Source: Saussurea involucrata
Taxonomy: Eukaryota; Streptophyta; Magnoliopsida; Asterales; Asteraceae
DNA: 64,000 nucleotides
Reading direction: 5' to 3'
Assembly (NCBI GenBank): GCA_033807775.1
Contig: CM066326.1
Span: forward strand, 86,776,873-86,840,872
Each line of letters opens with the position of its first letter. The first letter of the stretch is position 1. Of this stretch, positions 31,821 to 42,782 are shown in pieces. The translations under genes were made by a program, and so were the position numbers. The notes under the pieces were generated by a model. That model was not told the origin of the DNA and searched no databases. It saw only the letters and a list, made by a program, of their open reading frames with translations.

Positions 31821-34658
31821 TTAGTCATGCATGCCTAGATTAGGATTCAATCCCAGGCTTTGATTCTGAATCCTTTTTACCAAGATTCTACTCATAGCAG
31901 AGTCTTTGTTGCAGACCAATTTTACATGTAACATCCCTTTCAGTCTTTTCATGCAGTGTTTGTAGATTTCATCCACCAGATAATACTCCTGATATGTGTT
32001 GTCAATTGATATAACATACACTCCACAATTTTCATAGAGCATCCAGTGGGTTACTGCTTGAAAAGGTCTTGCTGTTATGTGCTGAACTACTTCTGGTCTG
32101 AACATTAGGCATAGGTATTCTAACACCATCTTTGTGATAGACATACCTCTTTCTGTCAACATGTTACCATAGATCTGCATGCCTACTTTGAACATCTCTT
32201 CCAAGTCAGATCTTGAGCATCTTCTTATAAATTGTCCCCATGTTCTGTAGACTTCAAACTGCCCATCAGCTCTCTTGAGTCTGATATACTCCTTTCTCTC
32301 ATCTATCAAAGTATCCCAGTGACTGATTTCAGGAGCTTTAGACGATATTGGTACAGCCTGAATTGGGTTAGAGTCAACAACAGTAATATACAAATCACAT
32401 TGGGCATCAGTTTGTGATTGTACATTGCTTGATTGCCCTGATGGAGTTGCCACTTCTTCTTCAGCAACTTTTGGATCAGATTTTTCTTTCACTGTTTCCT
32501 CCTGGGCCTCTTCTGCAGTTGGTTCCACCCTTGGCTTCTTTTCATTTTTCTTCTTTGAAGTTATGGGCTTGGTTCTTGGTCTTTTCTTTGACATCATCTT
32601 GGTTCTGTTAAAAGTTTTAACAGCTTCAGAAGTTGGTTCAGCTATTTTAAGTTTTTCAGCAGCAATAACCATTTCTGCTGCTATGGCTGTTACTGCTTCT
32701 CTTAGAACATGTAATGATGCTGCTTCAACACTGTTCTTCACAATCCAGTATACTTCTTCATCAATTTCAGCTTGAGATGTAGTTACTGCTTCAGTTTCTG
32801 CTGCTTTTTCTGTTTGGCCTTCAGCAGCATTAACTGTTTCTGCTGCTTGTTCAAACTCAGCAGCATTAACAGTTTCTGCTACTGTGGTTTCTGCTGCTGT
32901 CGTTTCTGCTGCTTCATGAACATTTGCAGCATTAACAGTTTCTGCTTCAACTTCAGTTACTGCTTCTTTTGGAACTTCAGTTACTGATGCCTTTACAGTT
33001 TCTGCTTCTTTAACAAGCTCTTCCACCTTTTCTGTCTCCCCCTTATTCTGTGCACTGGACTCCCCCTTAAACTGTGCATTATCAATTTCCATCTCAGTCT
33101 CCATCTGAACTGTCTCCCCCTCAACTTGTAGACCCTTCATATTCAGTTCTGCTTCTGATTCTGACTCTGACTCCCCCTTTTTGGGAGCATCATCAGTTGG
33201 AATTCTTCATCTCAGCACAAATCTTGCCTTTTTCTTTCTGTGCAACAACTTGGTGACCATCTTCTTGAGCTTCTCAATTTGAGACTGTTGGTAGGTGACC
33301 ACAGTCTTCAGTTGCTCAATCTCCTTCTTCTGTGCCATAACATCCAAGTTGACATTTCCAATGGTTTCCATCAATTCATCATAGTTATATCTATCCTCAC
33401 CTTGTTTAGAAGTGTTTACCTTCTTTAAAGGATCCTTGGAAGTTTTAGCAGAAGCCTTCTGCCTAGCAGAAGCACTAACTGCCTCCTTGGTTTCTTGGCA
33501 CCTGGGTCCTCCTAATGATTTCTCATTTAGAGTTGCCATGGGGAAGGTCTTATTTATGTTACCACTGTCCTTCTCTGTGCTAGCAGAAGTAGTGGCAGCC
33601 TTAGCACCCATATGCTCATCCTTCTCCTTAGAGAGCACCTTCTTGGGGTTGGGAGACACCCCTGTGGTTTCCCTGTTGATATTCTCAATTGGAGAATGCT
33701 CCAACTGAGGGCTTAAAGGCTTAGGGCTCTGAGTAGGTACATCAAGGGAAGGAACCTTGTGCACCTTTCTTCTTTGAAACTTGTTGGATAAAACAGGAGT
33801 GGGCTTTTGAAGTATGTGCTGAGGGATATTTATAGTGAGTGAAGGTAGGGGTTGGCCATCAGTGGGATGATCTAATGAGGGCCTTGATCCTGATGCCATA
33901 CCTTCAGAGGGGTGGGACACAACCATCATTGTAGAGAACAATGGTGTGTCAACTCCTTCCGAGTCCCTAGGAATTCTTCTCATATTTGAGAAAACCTTCC
34001 CTTTAGGGGGTTTGGGTACATATACCTCAGTAAACTGAGGTAAGTCCATCAATTCCTTGTTAATAACTTCTTGCACAAACCTTGGATACATGTAAAAGCT
34101 CTTTTTGGATTCCAAGTTTGATACAAGATCATTAAAGATCATAGCTGAAAAATTGTACTTTCTGGCAGTGGATAAGCAGACCAAGGCATATGCAATGGGA
34201 CTGCTGAACTCACTCCATCCAGTAGTTTTCTTGGAAATACAGTGCATCAGGGTATGAACAAGAAATCTCCATTGGTTGAAAAATTTTGACTTGTAGAATT
34301 TAAAAACACCAATGGGACCTTCATACCCCATTCTTTGTAAAGTCGAATATAGGTCATCAGAAGATAGAGAGGTTATACCTGAGGCATCATCCAAGTGAAG
34401 AGAGATGCGAATAACCTCCTCTGTGACTTTCAAGGGTTTATTACAAACCCTTGTTCGAATGGTTTTCTGCCCTTCTTCGAAACTAACAGTAGCATTCTCC
34501 CAAAATTGCGTCTGATGTTCGATATAGATGGTTGGGCTTACCGTTAGGGCATAAGAGATGTGCGAGGATTTAAGAAAATCGACTATATCGTGGAATCCCG
34601 CAGCTTGTTTCGGCTTCTGAAGCATGGCTATTTCATTGTGCTCATCAACAAACTCCAT
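31821..34658 (-). pseudogene. accessory ORF of the retrotransposon ('synaptobrevin/longin-like' annotated family), one in-frame TGA
   Basis: ATG 34658 ('MEFVDEHNEIAMLQKPKQ') is preferred to the ATG ten codons upstream because the family I recall starts here. The frame runs about 946 codons to 31821 and is broken only by TGA 33209-33207, which sits between Arg codons ('VLR-stop-RIPTDD') with register kept on both sides, so it is a point nonsense change. The N-terminal half is a folded-looking domain ('GFHDIVDFLKSSHISYALTV', 'FFNQWRFLVHTLMHCISKKT', 'YMYPRFVQEVINKEL'). The middle is low-complexity with repeats of VNAAE/AAETV and KKK blocks. The C-terminal domain ('RKEYIRLKRADGQFEVYRTW', 'HWMLYENCGVYVISIDN') is conserved in style. 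Such proteins are common in Asteraceae genomes under the label 'synaptobrevin, longin-like'. Function is unknown, and that label may be wrong. Confidence 0.72.
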
Positions 34659-34772
34659 GATTCCTGAGGATTCTTGAAAGAAAAACACAAAGATTCTGGG
34701 GAGACTAGGTTAGAACGAGAGAGAAGAAGTTAATGCGAAGAGTCGTTATGAACTTTGGCGGGCAACCAGGGG

Positions 34773-35040
34773 TATTTATAGCAGTAGTTGCCCTAGATTT
34801 TCAAAAGCAGTATTAACTGTGCATTAGCAGTATTAACTACTGAGCAGTATTAACTGCAAAGCAGTATTAACTGTGTACTAGCAGTATTAACTACTGAGCA
34901 GTATTAACTACAAAGCAGTATTAACTACTGAGCAGTATTAACTGCAAAGCAGTATTAACTACTGAGCAGTATTAACTACTCATTGGCAGTATTAAATGTG
35001 CACTAGCAGTAGAAACTATGCACTAGCAGTAGTAACTCTG
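34773..35040 (-). promoter_or_regulatory. internal promoter: TATA box plus 12-bp repeat array
   Basis: Minus-strand TATAAATA (34780-34773) lies about 115 bases before ATG 34658. Directly upstream (34806-35035) are about 14 copies of GTTAATACTGC(T) at roughly 16-21-bp spacing. The LTRs show the same plan, the same word arrayed upstream of TATAAATAG. The accessory ORF may therefore have its own transcription unit. This is inference from sequence layout. Confidence 0.6.
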
Positions 35041-35054
35041 CACTACTTGTCAAA

Positions 35055-35268
35055 TCCTCAAATGTCATCTTACCTTCTGACACATCACCTTTACCACTTC
35101 TCTTACCTTCTGCAGGATTATTTCCAAAAGTAACATGTCCTCCATCAATTCATTTGAAATTCTTGAGGCAGGCCATGTTACCTGTCATGTGCCTGGAGCA
35201 ACCACTATCAACATGCCAGATGCTCTTCCCCTTGAGCTGTTGGTTGCCCTGCACATCTGATAAAACAG
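35055..35268 (-). pseudogene. Copia-type protease remnant
   Basis: In the -1 frame relative to Gag the minus strand reads 'KGKSIWHVDSGCSRHMTGNM', the DSG active-site motif of Copia proteases. It then reaches a stop (TGA) after 'CLKNF' and 'GGHVTFGNNPAEGK', and runs into the repeat array. Nothing of integrase or RT follows. It is the 5' edge of the pol deletion. Confidence 0.8.
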
Positions 35269-36750
35269 TTAGTTTTTGTTAGGGACCCAAGCCATAGTGG
35301 TCTTGGGTCTCCCTTGATCATCAAAATACTTACATTCTGTTTTGATGAGCTTGTCAAAGTGAGGAACGTCAGTGCTTGAGTACTTTGTTTTGATGAAAGG
35401 TCTAGAAGCAGTACTAACTGATGCAGAAGTACTAACTTTGTTAGCAGCACTAACATTGTTAGCATTATTATCTTTTAAGGAGGCATTAACAGTGTTAGCA
35501 GCACTAACACTGCTAGCAACATTATTGCTTCCTGCAGTACTAACATTGTTAGCAGTACTAACTGAGTTGGCAGTATTATCATTAGTACCTTTAGGCATCC
35601 ATACTCTAACACTTTCTGTTTTTGCCTTTTTCATGTGGCTTTTGGTTTTAACTTGTTTCTTTGCCACAACTTTCCTCACAGACTTTTTATAGCCACCATT
35701 CTTTCTGTAACCACCAGGTTTTTGAAAAGATCTTTGAGCATTAAACCTTTGGTTAACAGGATTGAAATAACAGTGTTTGGCTAAATGATTTAGCTTACCA
35801 CAGATGAAACAAGGTTTTGGCCTGTTAATTCTGTTCAGATCAACTCTTTGTCTCATAGCCCATTGGTTATTCCAATTTCTTTGATTACCCCTTTTGTTAT
35901 CATGTTTTTGGGGCTTAAGCTCTTGAGATTTCTTACAAGAGCAATGTTTACAGGTATTGGGAGCCACAACTGTGGTCTGTGTGTAATGGACTCCCTTTTC
36001 TGTTTCAGTCCTTTTTATCTCATTGTTCTTTTCCCAAGGATTTCCATCTTTCTCATTGGTCACAATTTCATTGTCTAAGGGAACCTTACTACTAACACTC
36101 TTATTCTTCTTAGATTCTTCCTTCTCTGTTTTATCCTTAACTACTACTTCTTCTTCACAAGGATCTATATTAATCTTTAATTCAGGATCCTTCCTATCCT
36201 TGGTCTCTAACAAATCAGACTTAGGAGGTATGTAGTTGTTATTGTAGGGTGGAGGTGTGGCATTGTACCCTATCCCTACTTTCATCTTGTCATGGATTTG
36301 AGCCTTAATGATGGTATCCATGGTTTTAGAAGCACAGGTAAACTTTTCAACATCAAGTTTAACCTTCTTAAGCTCTTCTTTTAATTTCTCATTCTCCTCC
36401 CTAGACTCTTTTAATTGGAACTCAAGATCACCTTTTTCCCACTTCCAGTAGTTAGTATCATATGAATGTTGGAGTTCATTAGCTTGAAAAGCTCTAATCT
36501 GTTCCTCAAACCTTTCTACAATCCTAACATAATCTTTCACATCTTTCTCTAGCCTCTTAAGGTTATCACACATACCCTGATTGTGATCCCTATATCTTTT
36601 AACAGCATCAATGCAAGCTTGAGAACAGAGTTTAGATTGTACCTCAGTGGGAATATCAGATACTTCTGCCATAAGAGCTTGATTCTGACAGGCTTCCTCT
36701 GCTTGATCACTCCAATCAAAAGTACTGTTTGATTCAATAGAATTTTCCAT
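35269..36750 (-). CDS. Copia-like Gag with CCHC zinc knuckle (493 aa)
   Basis: The frame is intact from ATG 36750, about 30 bases after the primer site, to TAA at 35271-35269. It has an acidic N-terminus and a coiled-coil-rich middle ('ERFEEQIRAFQANELQ', 'KESREENEKLKEELKKVKLD'). A CX2CX4HX4C knuckle ('CFICGKLNHLAKHC') follows near residue 330, inside a basic RNA-binding region. The tail carries repeats of VSTAN/VSAAN, written in DNA with the same GTTAGTACTGC word as the LTR array. The conserved end 'TTMAWVPNKN' abuts the protease. Gag would package element RNA. Downstream protease lies in the -1 frame across an AAAAAC run at the stop. Confidence 0.85.
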   Translation of the reverse strand: MENSIESNSTFDWSDQAEEACQNQALMAEVSDIPTEVQSKLCSQACIDAVKRYRDHNQGMCDNLKRLEKDVKDYVRIVERFEEQIRAFQANELQHSYDTNYWKWEKGDLEFQLKESREENEKLKEELKKVKLDVEKFTCASKTMDTIIKAQIHDKMKVGIGYNATPPPYNNNYIPPKSDLLETKDRKDPELKINIDPCEEEVVVKDKTEKEESKKNKSVSSKVPLDNEIVTNEKDGNPWEKNNEIKRTETEKGVHYTQTTVVAPNTCKHCSCKKSQELKPQKHDNKRGNQRNWNNQWAMRQRVDLNRINRPKPCFICGKLNHLAKHCYFNPVNQRFNAQRSFQKPGGYRKNGGYKKSVRKVVAKKQVKTKSHMKKAKTESVRVWMPKGTNDNTANSVSTANNVSTAGSNNVASSVSAANTVNASLKDNNANNVSAANKVSTSASVSTASRPFIKTKYSSTDVPHFDKLIKTECKYFDDQGRPKTTMAWVPNKN

Positions 36751-36778
36751 ATTGACTGTAGAATTCTAAGAAAACCTT

Positions 36779-36790
36779 GCTCTGATACCA
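36779..36790 (-). other. primer-binding site (tRNA-iMet)
   Basis: Minus-strand TGGTATCAGAGC follows the 5' LTR end (TGACA) after two bases. This is the standard plant initiator-Met primer site. Confidence 0.92.
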
Positions 36791-36792
36791 CT

Positions 36793-37573
36793 TGTCAGGA
36801 TCGATTCTTAACAAGAATTAAACTTCTTAGAAACAGAATTTAGAGAATCTTGCGGAATAGAACTCTAAATCAATTAAAGAACAATCAATAGAATTCAACA
36901 CACTGTATATATCAAACTGTATTACTCACAAGCTTTACACCAAACCTCAATCTTGTTGAACATGCTCAACAAGACGACTTCTACTTCTCTAGAAATAGGG
37001 TTCTTACACCTTGAGGTTAAATCTCTCTAAAAACAATATCGAATTGCTTTTCACACGTATATTAACTCGTCTATCATCTATCGTATGTCGTGTGTCTTCT
37101 AATAGCTATCTATCAATACTATTTATACAGAAATAATTACAAGATAACTACCAAAAGTAAATTGATCTTCTGAATCTTCGTTAAACATATCTTGATCAAA
37201 TCCTTCTTTGTCTCCAAAAGTATCGCATACCAAACTTATCAAGTCAGCAGTATTAACCTTCATTCTTCATGAGCAGTACTAACAATCTTCAGCAGTATTA
37301 ACCGATTTCATCTCCAGCAGTATTAACATTACTCCAGCAGTATTAATCATGAGCAGTACTAACAGATATTCAATTATGCACCAGCAGTACTAACCTTGAC
37401 TTGCAGTAGTAACTGTGTCTAGCAGTAGTAACCCTGTCTAGCAGTAGTAACTTCGTCTAGCAGTAGTAACCTTGCAGTATTAACTTTCTTCTGGCAGTAT
37501 TAATGTAGACTTAGCAGTAGAAATCATGGACTAGTAGCACTATCCATACTTAGCTCATTTTCAGTTCCCAACA
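36793..37573 (-). repeat. 5' LTR (in element orientation) of the minus-strand retrotransposon
   Basis: It is nearly identical to 30977-31758. About seven substitutions and one single-base indel are visible by eye. TATAAATAG lies at 37127-37119, with the 12-bp word array at about 37245-37545. The adjacent cgtta at 37574-37578 is the target duplication. Confidence 0.9.
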
Positions 37574-37578
37574 CGTTA

Positions 37579-38040
37579 TCATTCAGAGCCATATGATTCC
37601 ACTCATACCCTTCAAGCCTCATATCTCCTTTCATGTCTACTATGCTTCTTGTTCTTCTTTCTCAATCTACTCTTACATGTGTTGCTCACTAGTTGATTTC
37701 CACTTTCATCTGCTACTCACTGGCTAGTCTCTAGTTTCATATGGTTCTCATTGGTTGATCTCCACTTTCATCAGCTGCTAACCGGTCAATCTTTACTTTC
37801 ATCTGCTGCTCGCTGGTCGATCTCTTTTACATTTGTTGCTCACTACTACTCAATATCCTATTTTGTCTTGTGTAATATCCTTTTGTAGTTTGATGAACAC
37901 CAAATGTTCGATAAAGTTCCAAATGATAGATTTTAGGTTGGTTATTCTTTCACCTTAACTTACCATAAGTGGAGTTTGGAAATCAAGGTTGTCATTTCAA
38001 ATTACCATGAAAACTATTATGTTTGTCGGTATCTTTGAGG
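37579..38040. other. intergenic sequence, no gene seen
   Basis: It contains the presumed right piece of the split MITE and short degenerate repeats of 'TGCTCACTGGTTGATCTCCACTTTCATC' (37680-37835). No coding frame is convincing. Confidence 0.5.
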
Positions 38041-38625
38041 GTGCGTTTGGTACATTTGGCATGACATGACAGAAGAGAACAGATATCACTGCCCCACGTT
38101 TGACATAATTTTTATATGGAACGGACAGGAACATAGTGGAACATGTCTGTTCTACCCCCACCCCATGGAATAATGTGGAACAGACTTATGTTTTACTAAT
38201 ATAACCTCAAAATAAAATTTGATTATCTTCTAAAACATCAAATACACGTTATATTTTATAAACTATTTTTTAAATTTTATTTATTGTATTTGATGCTTTT
38301 TAAACTTTCACTTAACTTCCTCAAAATATTGTTTTTATATGGTTTATATGTTTGATTAATTTATGTAAATTGTTAATAACTAATAGTAAAAGAAATAGAA
38401 AATGTTAGAAAATAAAAATTGGAAACTAAATAATTTTTTTAAAATTGTTGTGTCACCTTAATCGTCTTGAAGAAAACTTTCTAATAATTTATTTTGTTAT
38501 AAAAAAATATGCATTTCATTGTAATTTCATAAACTGCATAATTAATCAAAGTATATAAATAATTTATTAGGGGTAAACTTGTCAATGTTATCTGTTTTGT
38601 GTTGTCCAGTTCTGTCTACCAAACT
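38041..38625. mobile_element. hAT-like MITE (GTGCGTTTGGTA family)
   Basis: The left end 'GGGTGCGTTTGGTACATTTGGCA' and right end 'TCCAGTTCTGTCTACCAAAC' match the ends of the copy in the WD40 gene intron (52608-53160, 'TGGTACACTGGACAGAAC' and 'CATACCAAACGCACCC'). The interior holds the same 'TTCCTCAAAATATTGTTTTTATA(T)GG' stretch. No 8-bp duplication could be confirmed. Confidence 0.6.
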
Positions 38626-38753
38626 ATGGTTTAGAGATACTTTTGTGGTAGCTTTGAACCTTGCATCTTTCCCATTTACCACTCCACCAAAAGAACCACC
38701 ACGACCCTCTTTTTTTGTGAAGCTAGCAGATATGGGTTATGTTTGTATGAGTT

Positions 38754-40010
38754 CTTAATTTTTTTAGCCCATTTAAAAAAACCACTTACAAAATTAACCA
38801 CTTTTAAAAAAAAAATCAAAACTAACCACTCTCCTCTTCTCAAGCATTGCTTGAGGAGAGATGTCCCACGACGTGACACTTTTTAGTAAAAGAAAAGAAA
38901 AGAAATTATGATGTGATGTAATATTATTGAATTGATGTAAGATTCCACGATTTGACATAAGATTTCATGTTTTGACATAAGATTCCACGATGTGACTGAC
39001 ATAACTACACACTTACCAAATAAAAACAAACCCCCTTTGGTCGGTCGGCGCTAGCCTCCTTCGGCGGCGTGAGGTCGTACACGGCCGGCGTTGACCGGCG
39101 AGATTTTTTTTTTGTATACTCCTCCTATTAAATAAAATAAATGTTATTTTAATCAATTAGTTTTTTTAATTAAATAAACTGTTTCAAATAACTGAGATTT
39201 TTATTAATTAATTAAAACTAATTTTTAATTAACTATTTTTAAAATAAATTGTAATTAATTTTTATTTTATTTTAAAAATAATTTTTAATTAACTTTTATT
39301 TTAAAATTCATTTTAAAAAAATTTACCTAATTTACAAAATCGCTCTAGATTAACGTATAAATCTCTATCTTCTAGTTCGATTGTCGAGTTATTAAACACG
39401 GAGGATGTGAGAAATTATTTTGAAATAAAATTATATTTAAAATTATTTAAAAGTTATTTGTAAAATGAATTTTAAAATAAAAAATATTTTTAAAATAAAA
39501 TAAAAATTAATTACAATTTATTTTAAAAAATAGTTAAATAAAAATTTATTTTTAATTAATTAATTAAAATCTCAGTTATTTGAAACAATTTATTTAATTA
39601 AAAAAATTAATTGATTAAAATAACATTTATTTTATTTAATAGGAGGAGTATACAAAAAAAAATCTCGTCGGTCAACGCCGGTCGTGTATGACCTCGTGCC
39701 GCCGGAGGAGGCTAGCGCTGACCGGCGCGAGGGGGGAGGGTTACTAGGAAACTTTTTTGTTTTTATTTGGTAAGTGTGTAGTCATGTCAGTCACATTGTG
39801 GAATCTTATGTCAAATCGTGGAATCTTACATCGATTCAAGAATATTACATCACATCCTATTTTCTTTAATCTTTTTACTAAAAAGTGTCACGTCGTGGGG
39901 CATCTCTCCTCAAGCAATGCTTTAGGAGAGGAGAGTGGTTAGTTTTGAATTTTTTTAAAAAAGTGGTTAATTTTGTAAGTAGTTTTTGTAAATGGGCTAA
40001 AAAAATTAAG
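38754..40010. mobile_element. 1.26-kb foldback element
   Basis: Two ~620-bp arms are near reverse complements from CTTAATTTTTTTAGCCCA to TGGGCTAAAAAAATTAAG, with a short centre near 39360-39400. Each arm carries a GC-rich patch (GGCGCTAGCCTCC.. at 39046 and GGAGGCTAGCGC at 39706), 'GATTCCACGAT' repeats and a TATACTCCTCC motif. No gene is present and no clear target duplication was found. Confidence 0.82.
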
Positions 40011-41917
40011 GATCCTTGTGTGTGTGCCATATGGTTACTGTTGACCTAAATGATTTCAAGTTACAAATAGATTTTCAGATATGGATTTGTAAATAAAAGT
40101 CAATATTATTGTACATTAAACTCGTTTGGTTTTTTTTTTGGTTGATGTTATTTGAATTTCTTCAAGTTTTTCCATTATGTCAATTTATTAACTTACTAAA
40201 ACAGTCATCTTTCATTCACCGTTGATCATACAAAGAGTAAAAATGGTAATTTTATGATATTCGGACCGTCTATTTGGGACAATTGCCAAACAACCATTTT
40301 TCATTTTACAACAAGTCATACAAAGTCTCTTAATCATTATGACCACTTAATCATTATGCATCAAATCATCCTGTTTCTATATGAAACAACATCTTAGTTA
40401 TTATTTAGTGTAACATTTGATTTTTTCCTCAACGCTCATTTATTTCGTTGCATATTTATTTTACCTGATAAACAAGATTTCACCAAACATGATATCAGTT
40501 GATTTTGATATGCTATTTTTTTCATAATAAAAAACATAGAATATAACTTGACAATGTGACATCTACGCTATCAACCAAGGCCGGACTTATGAAGGCCCCA
40601 ACGGGGTCCCGTGCAATCGCTACCACTTTTCACGTAGTAGATTTTTTCTCATATGAAAGATGTACAAGAAAATCGTTGAGGGGTACTATGGTATATTAGA
40701 AAATACAAAAGACATTAACAAAAAAACGAAAATATCTCGAAATCAAACCAAAAAAGCTAAAAAATATTTTGAACTAAAACGCCCTAAAACTCCTTCAAAA
40801 TGGCGTAATTCAACTAAAACACATCAGATGACTTTACGGTAATTTAATCCATTTTAAAGACATATTTACTGGGTAAAAATATTGGTCCAACACTATTATG
40901 AAAGGTTACAAAATTTATTAATTATCAATAAAAGAAAAAAATGAATATTCTACTCCATTGTGTGAAAAAAATTTACTCGTAGAAAACCTTTCAATTCATT
41001 TTAAGAGTAAACTACAATTTTGGTTCATGTGGTTTGTAAAAGATAACACTTTTAGTCCATGTAATCTTAAAACTGTAAGATGACCATTGTGGTTTGAAAA
41101 AAATGTTTGGATTTAATCTTACCTGCTAAGGCGAGGCAATGATCAATAGTCTTACCCGGCAAGGGAGGGCGACGACTCTTACTATGGTTAGCGTTTACCG
41201 AATAAATTGTTGCATACGACGTCGTTTTAGTGAACAAAAATCTTGTTCGATAAATAAATGATAGTTTTAAGCTTTACCGGTAAGTACTTACCGGATAAGT
41301 GCTTGGTAAACAATCGTTAAAAGTTCAACATATCGTCATTTTATCAAACTTTGTTGTTTTTTACTTAATTAAAATGAAGTTTATAATTTTGGTTCCTGTG
41401 ATTTTTGATTGGTAAAGGACAGAAAAAAGGGTAAAAGAATTAACATGTCTTTCATTTAATAGGATTTTTTAACAACCGTTAGAAAGAAAGACCAAATCTG
41501 AACGTTTTTTGCAAATCACACTGAGACTTGACCTTAACTCGTAAAACTTGACACTTGACTTTACCACCACGAACAACTTACGTCCTTTATAAATTATAAC
41601 TATGAGTGTGCATTGGGAGGGTTCGGGTGGGCAAACCAATAACCTGATCAGATTTTGGATATGGAAACCAAACCCCAAACTTTGGGTTTCGGATTACTTC
41701 GGGTTTGGGTTGGGTTCTGTCGGGTTTCGGTTATAGTTATATGCAAAAAATTGTAACATTCAATAGTTTTTTTACGATGAACCCAATTAACTCAGAGAAT
41801 TAATGAAACTGATAGTAAGTTTGATATATATATATATATATATAAAAGAATATGATCGACTATGATTTCGGATTTTAGAAGGATAATTAGATAAATAAAG
41901 ATACTTTATAATATATG
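40011..41917. other. AT-rich intergenic sequence with degenerate MITE pieces
   Basis: An inverted, decayed relative of MITE F spans about 41110-41325 ('CTTACCCGGCAAGG', 'TAAGTACTTACCGGATAAGTG', 'GGTAAAC'). The left end resembling element D ('GAGTAAACTACAATTTTGG', 40992) precedes it, so one may be nested in the other. No gene was seen. Confidence 0.5.
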
Positions 41918-42782
41918 TAGGAATGAGCATCGAAACTGGGTACCTGCCTTTGGAACCGGAACCGCTCCGAAACTGTCGGTTCTAGAATCGGAACCGCTGT
42001 GATTGGTTTCGGTTCCTAAAATACGGAACCGATTAAGACTGGTTCTGGTTCTCAAATTTTTGGAACTGTTACCCACTGGTACTCGTCGGGACCGGTTACG
42101 GGACTCGGTACCCGGCATCGGTGAGTACACAAAACCAGAACCGACACGTACCCGCTATTTTTTAGTAATAATTATTTATATATTTCTTTTTAAGGCAATC
42201 TTTAAATTATTTATTGTTGTTACAATTTATAAAATGGCGTGATCTTGGTTTTGTTAGGTGCTTTATTTGTTTTGATCTAAATGTTTTATTTGTTAGGTGT
42301 TGACGACTTGACGTGAAGTGTTACGGAAGTCGTTTTGAGGTAATTTTTTAATTTATTTATTGTTCTGACAATTTATAAAACGACGTGGTATTGGTTTTGT
42401 TAGGTGTTTTATTCGTTTGATCCAAGTATTTTATTTGTTTGGTGTTGACGTAAAGACGTTAAGTGTTATGGAAGTCGTTTTGTTGATGTCATGACACGAG
42501 ACTCAAGAGTTTCTAAGTGTTATGGAAGTCGTTTTATCAGTTTTCACCAGTTGTTGTATTTATTTCTTAAAGTTGGTACTTTGTAGTTTGCGATAGACTT
42601 AAAGTTACATTTTTATTGTATGAAATGTTAGTTTTTTTTAAATTGACACTGGATACCCGGAACCGGTTCCAAAATATAGAGAAACAGAGAACCGATGTAA
42701 GCGGTTCCAGTTCCTTCATTCTAGGAACCGTCGGTTCCGATTCCACACAATTTAGGCAGATACCCGGTTATGCTCACCTCTA
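41918..42782. mobile_element. hAT-like MITE rich in GGAACCGG words
   Basis: The left end TAGGAATGAGCATCGAAACTGG and right end ACCCGGTTATGCTCACCTCTA are approximate inverted repeats. Both subterminal regions are filled with 'GGAACCG(G/A)' words. The middle contains a duplicated ~130-bp stretch ('GTTGTTACAATTTATAAAATGGCGTG' and 'GTTCTGACAATTTATAAAACGACGTG'). The flanks (aatatatg / aataatgt) are only an approximate duplication. Confidence 0.55.

Larger units (their letters stand above)
30977..37573 (-). mobile_element. young LTR retrotransposon (Copia-like Gag), pol-less, with an accessory ORF
   Basis: Two ~781-bp LTRs differ at about eight positions by eye. A perfect 5-bp duplication, cgtta, lies at 30972-30976 and 37574-37578. 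On the minus strand the order is 5' LTR (36793-37573), primer site TGGTATCAGAGC, a Gag with one CCHC knuckle, a short protease remnant with DSG, an array plus TATA box, a long accessory ORF, the purine tract (TTAGGGGGAGAT) and the 3' LTR. Integrase, RT and RNase H are absent. A Ty1/Copia origin is inferred from the Gag/protease style and the Met primer. The high LTR identity and full duplication indicate recent movement, presumably with enzymes from a relative. Confidence 0.9.

Noticed and set aside
32425..33708. Several plus-strand frames rich in Ser, Leu and Phe
   Set aside because: Antisense shadows of the accessory ORF's low-complexity region.
35372..35692. Plus-strand frame rich in Leu/Ala/Val
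   Set aside because: Antisense shadow of the Gag repeat region; composition follows from the VSTA-coding word on the other strand.
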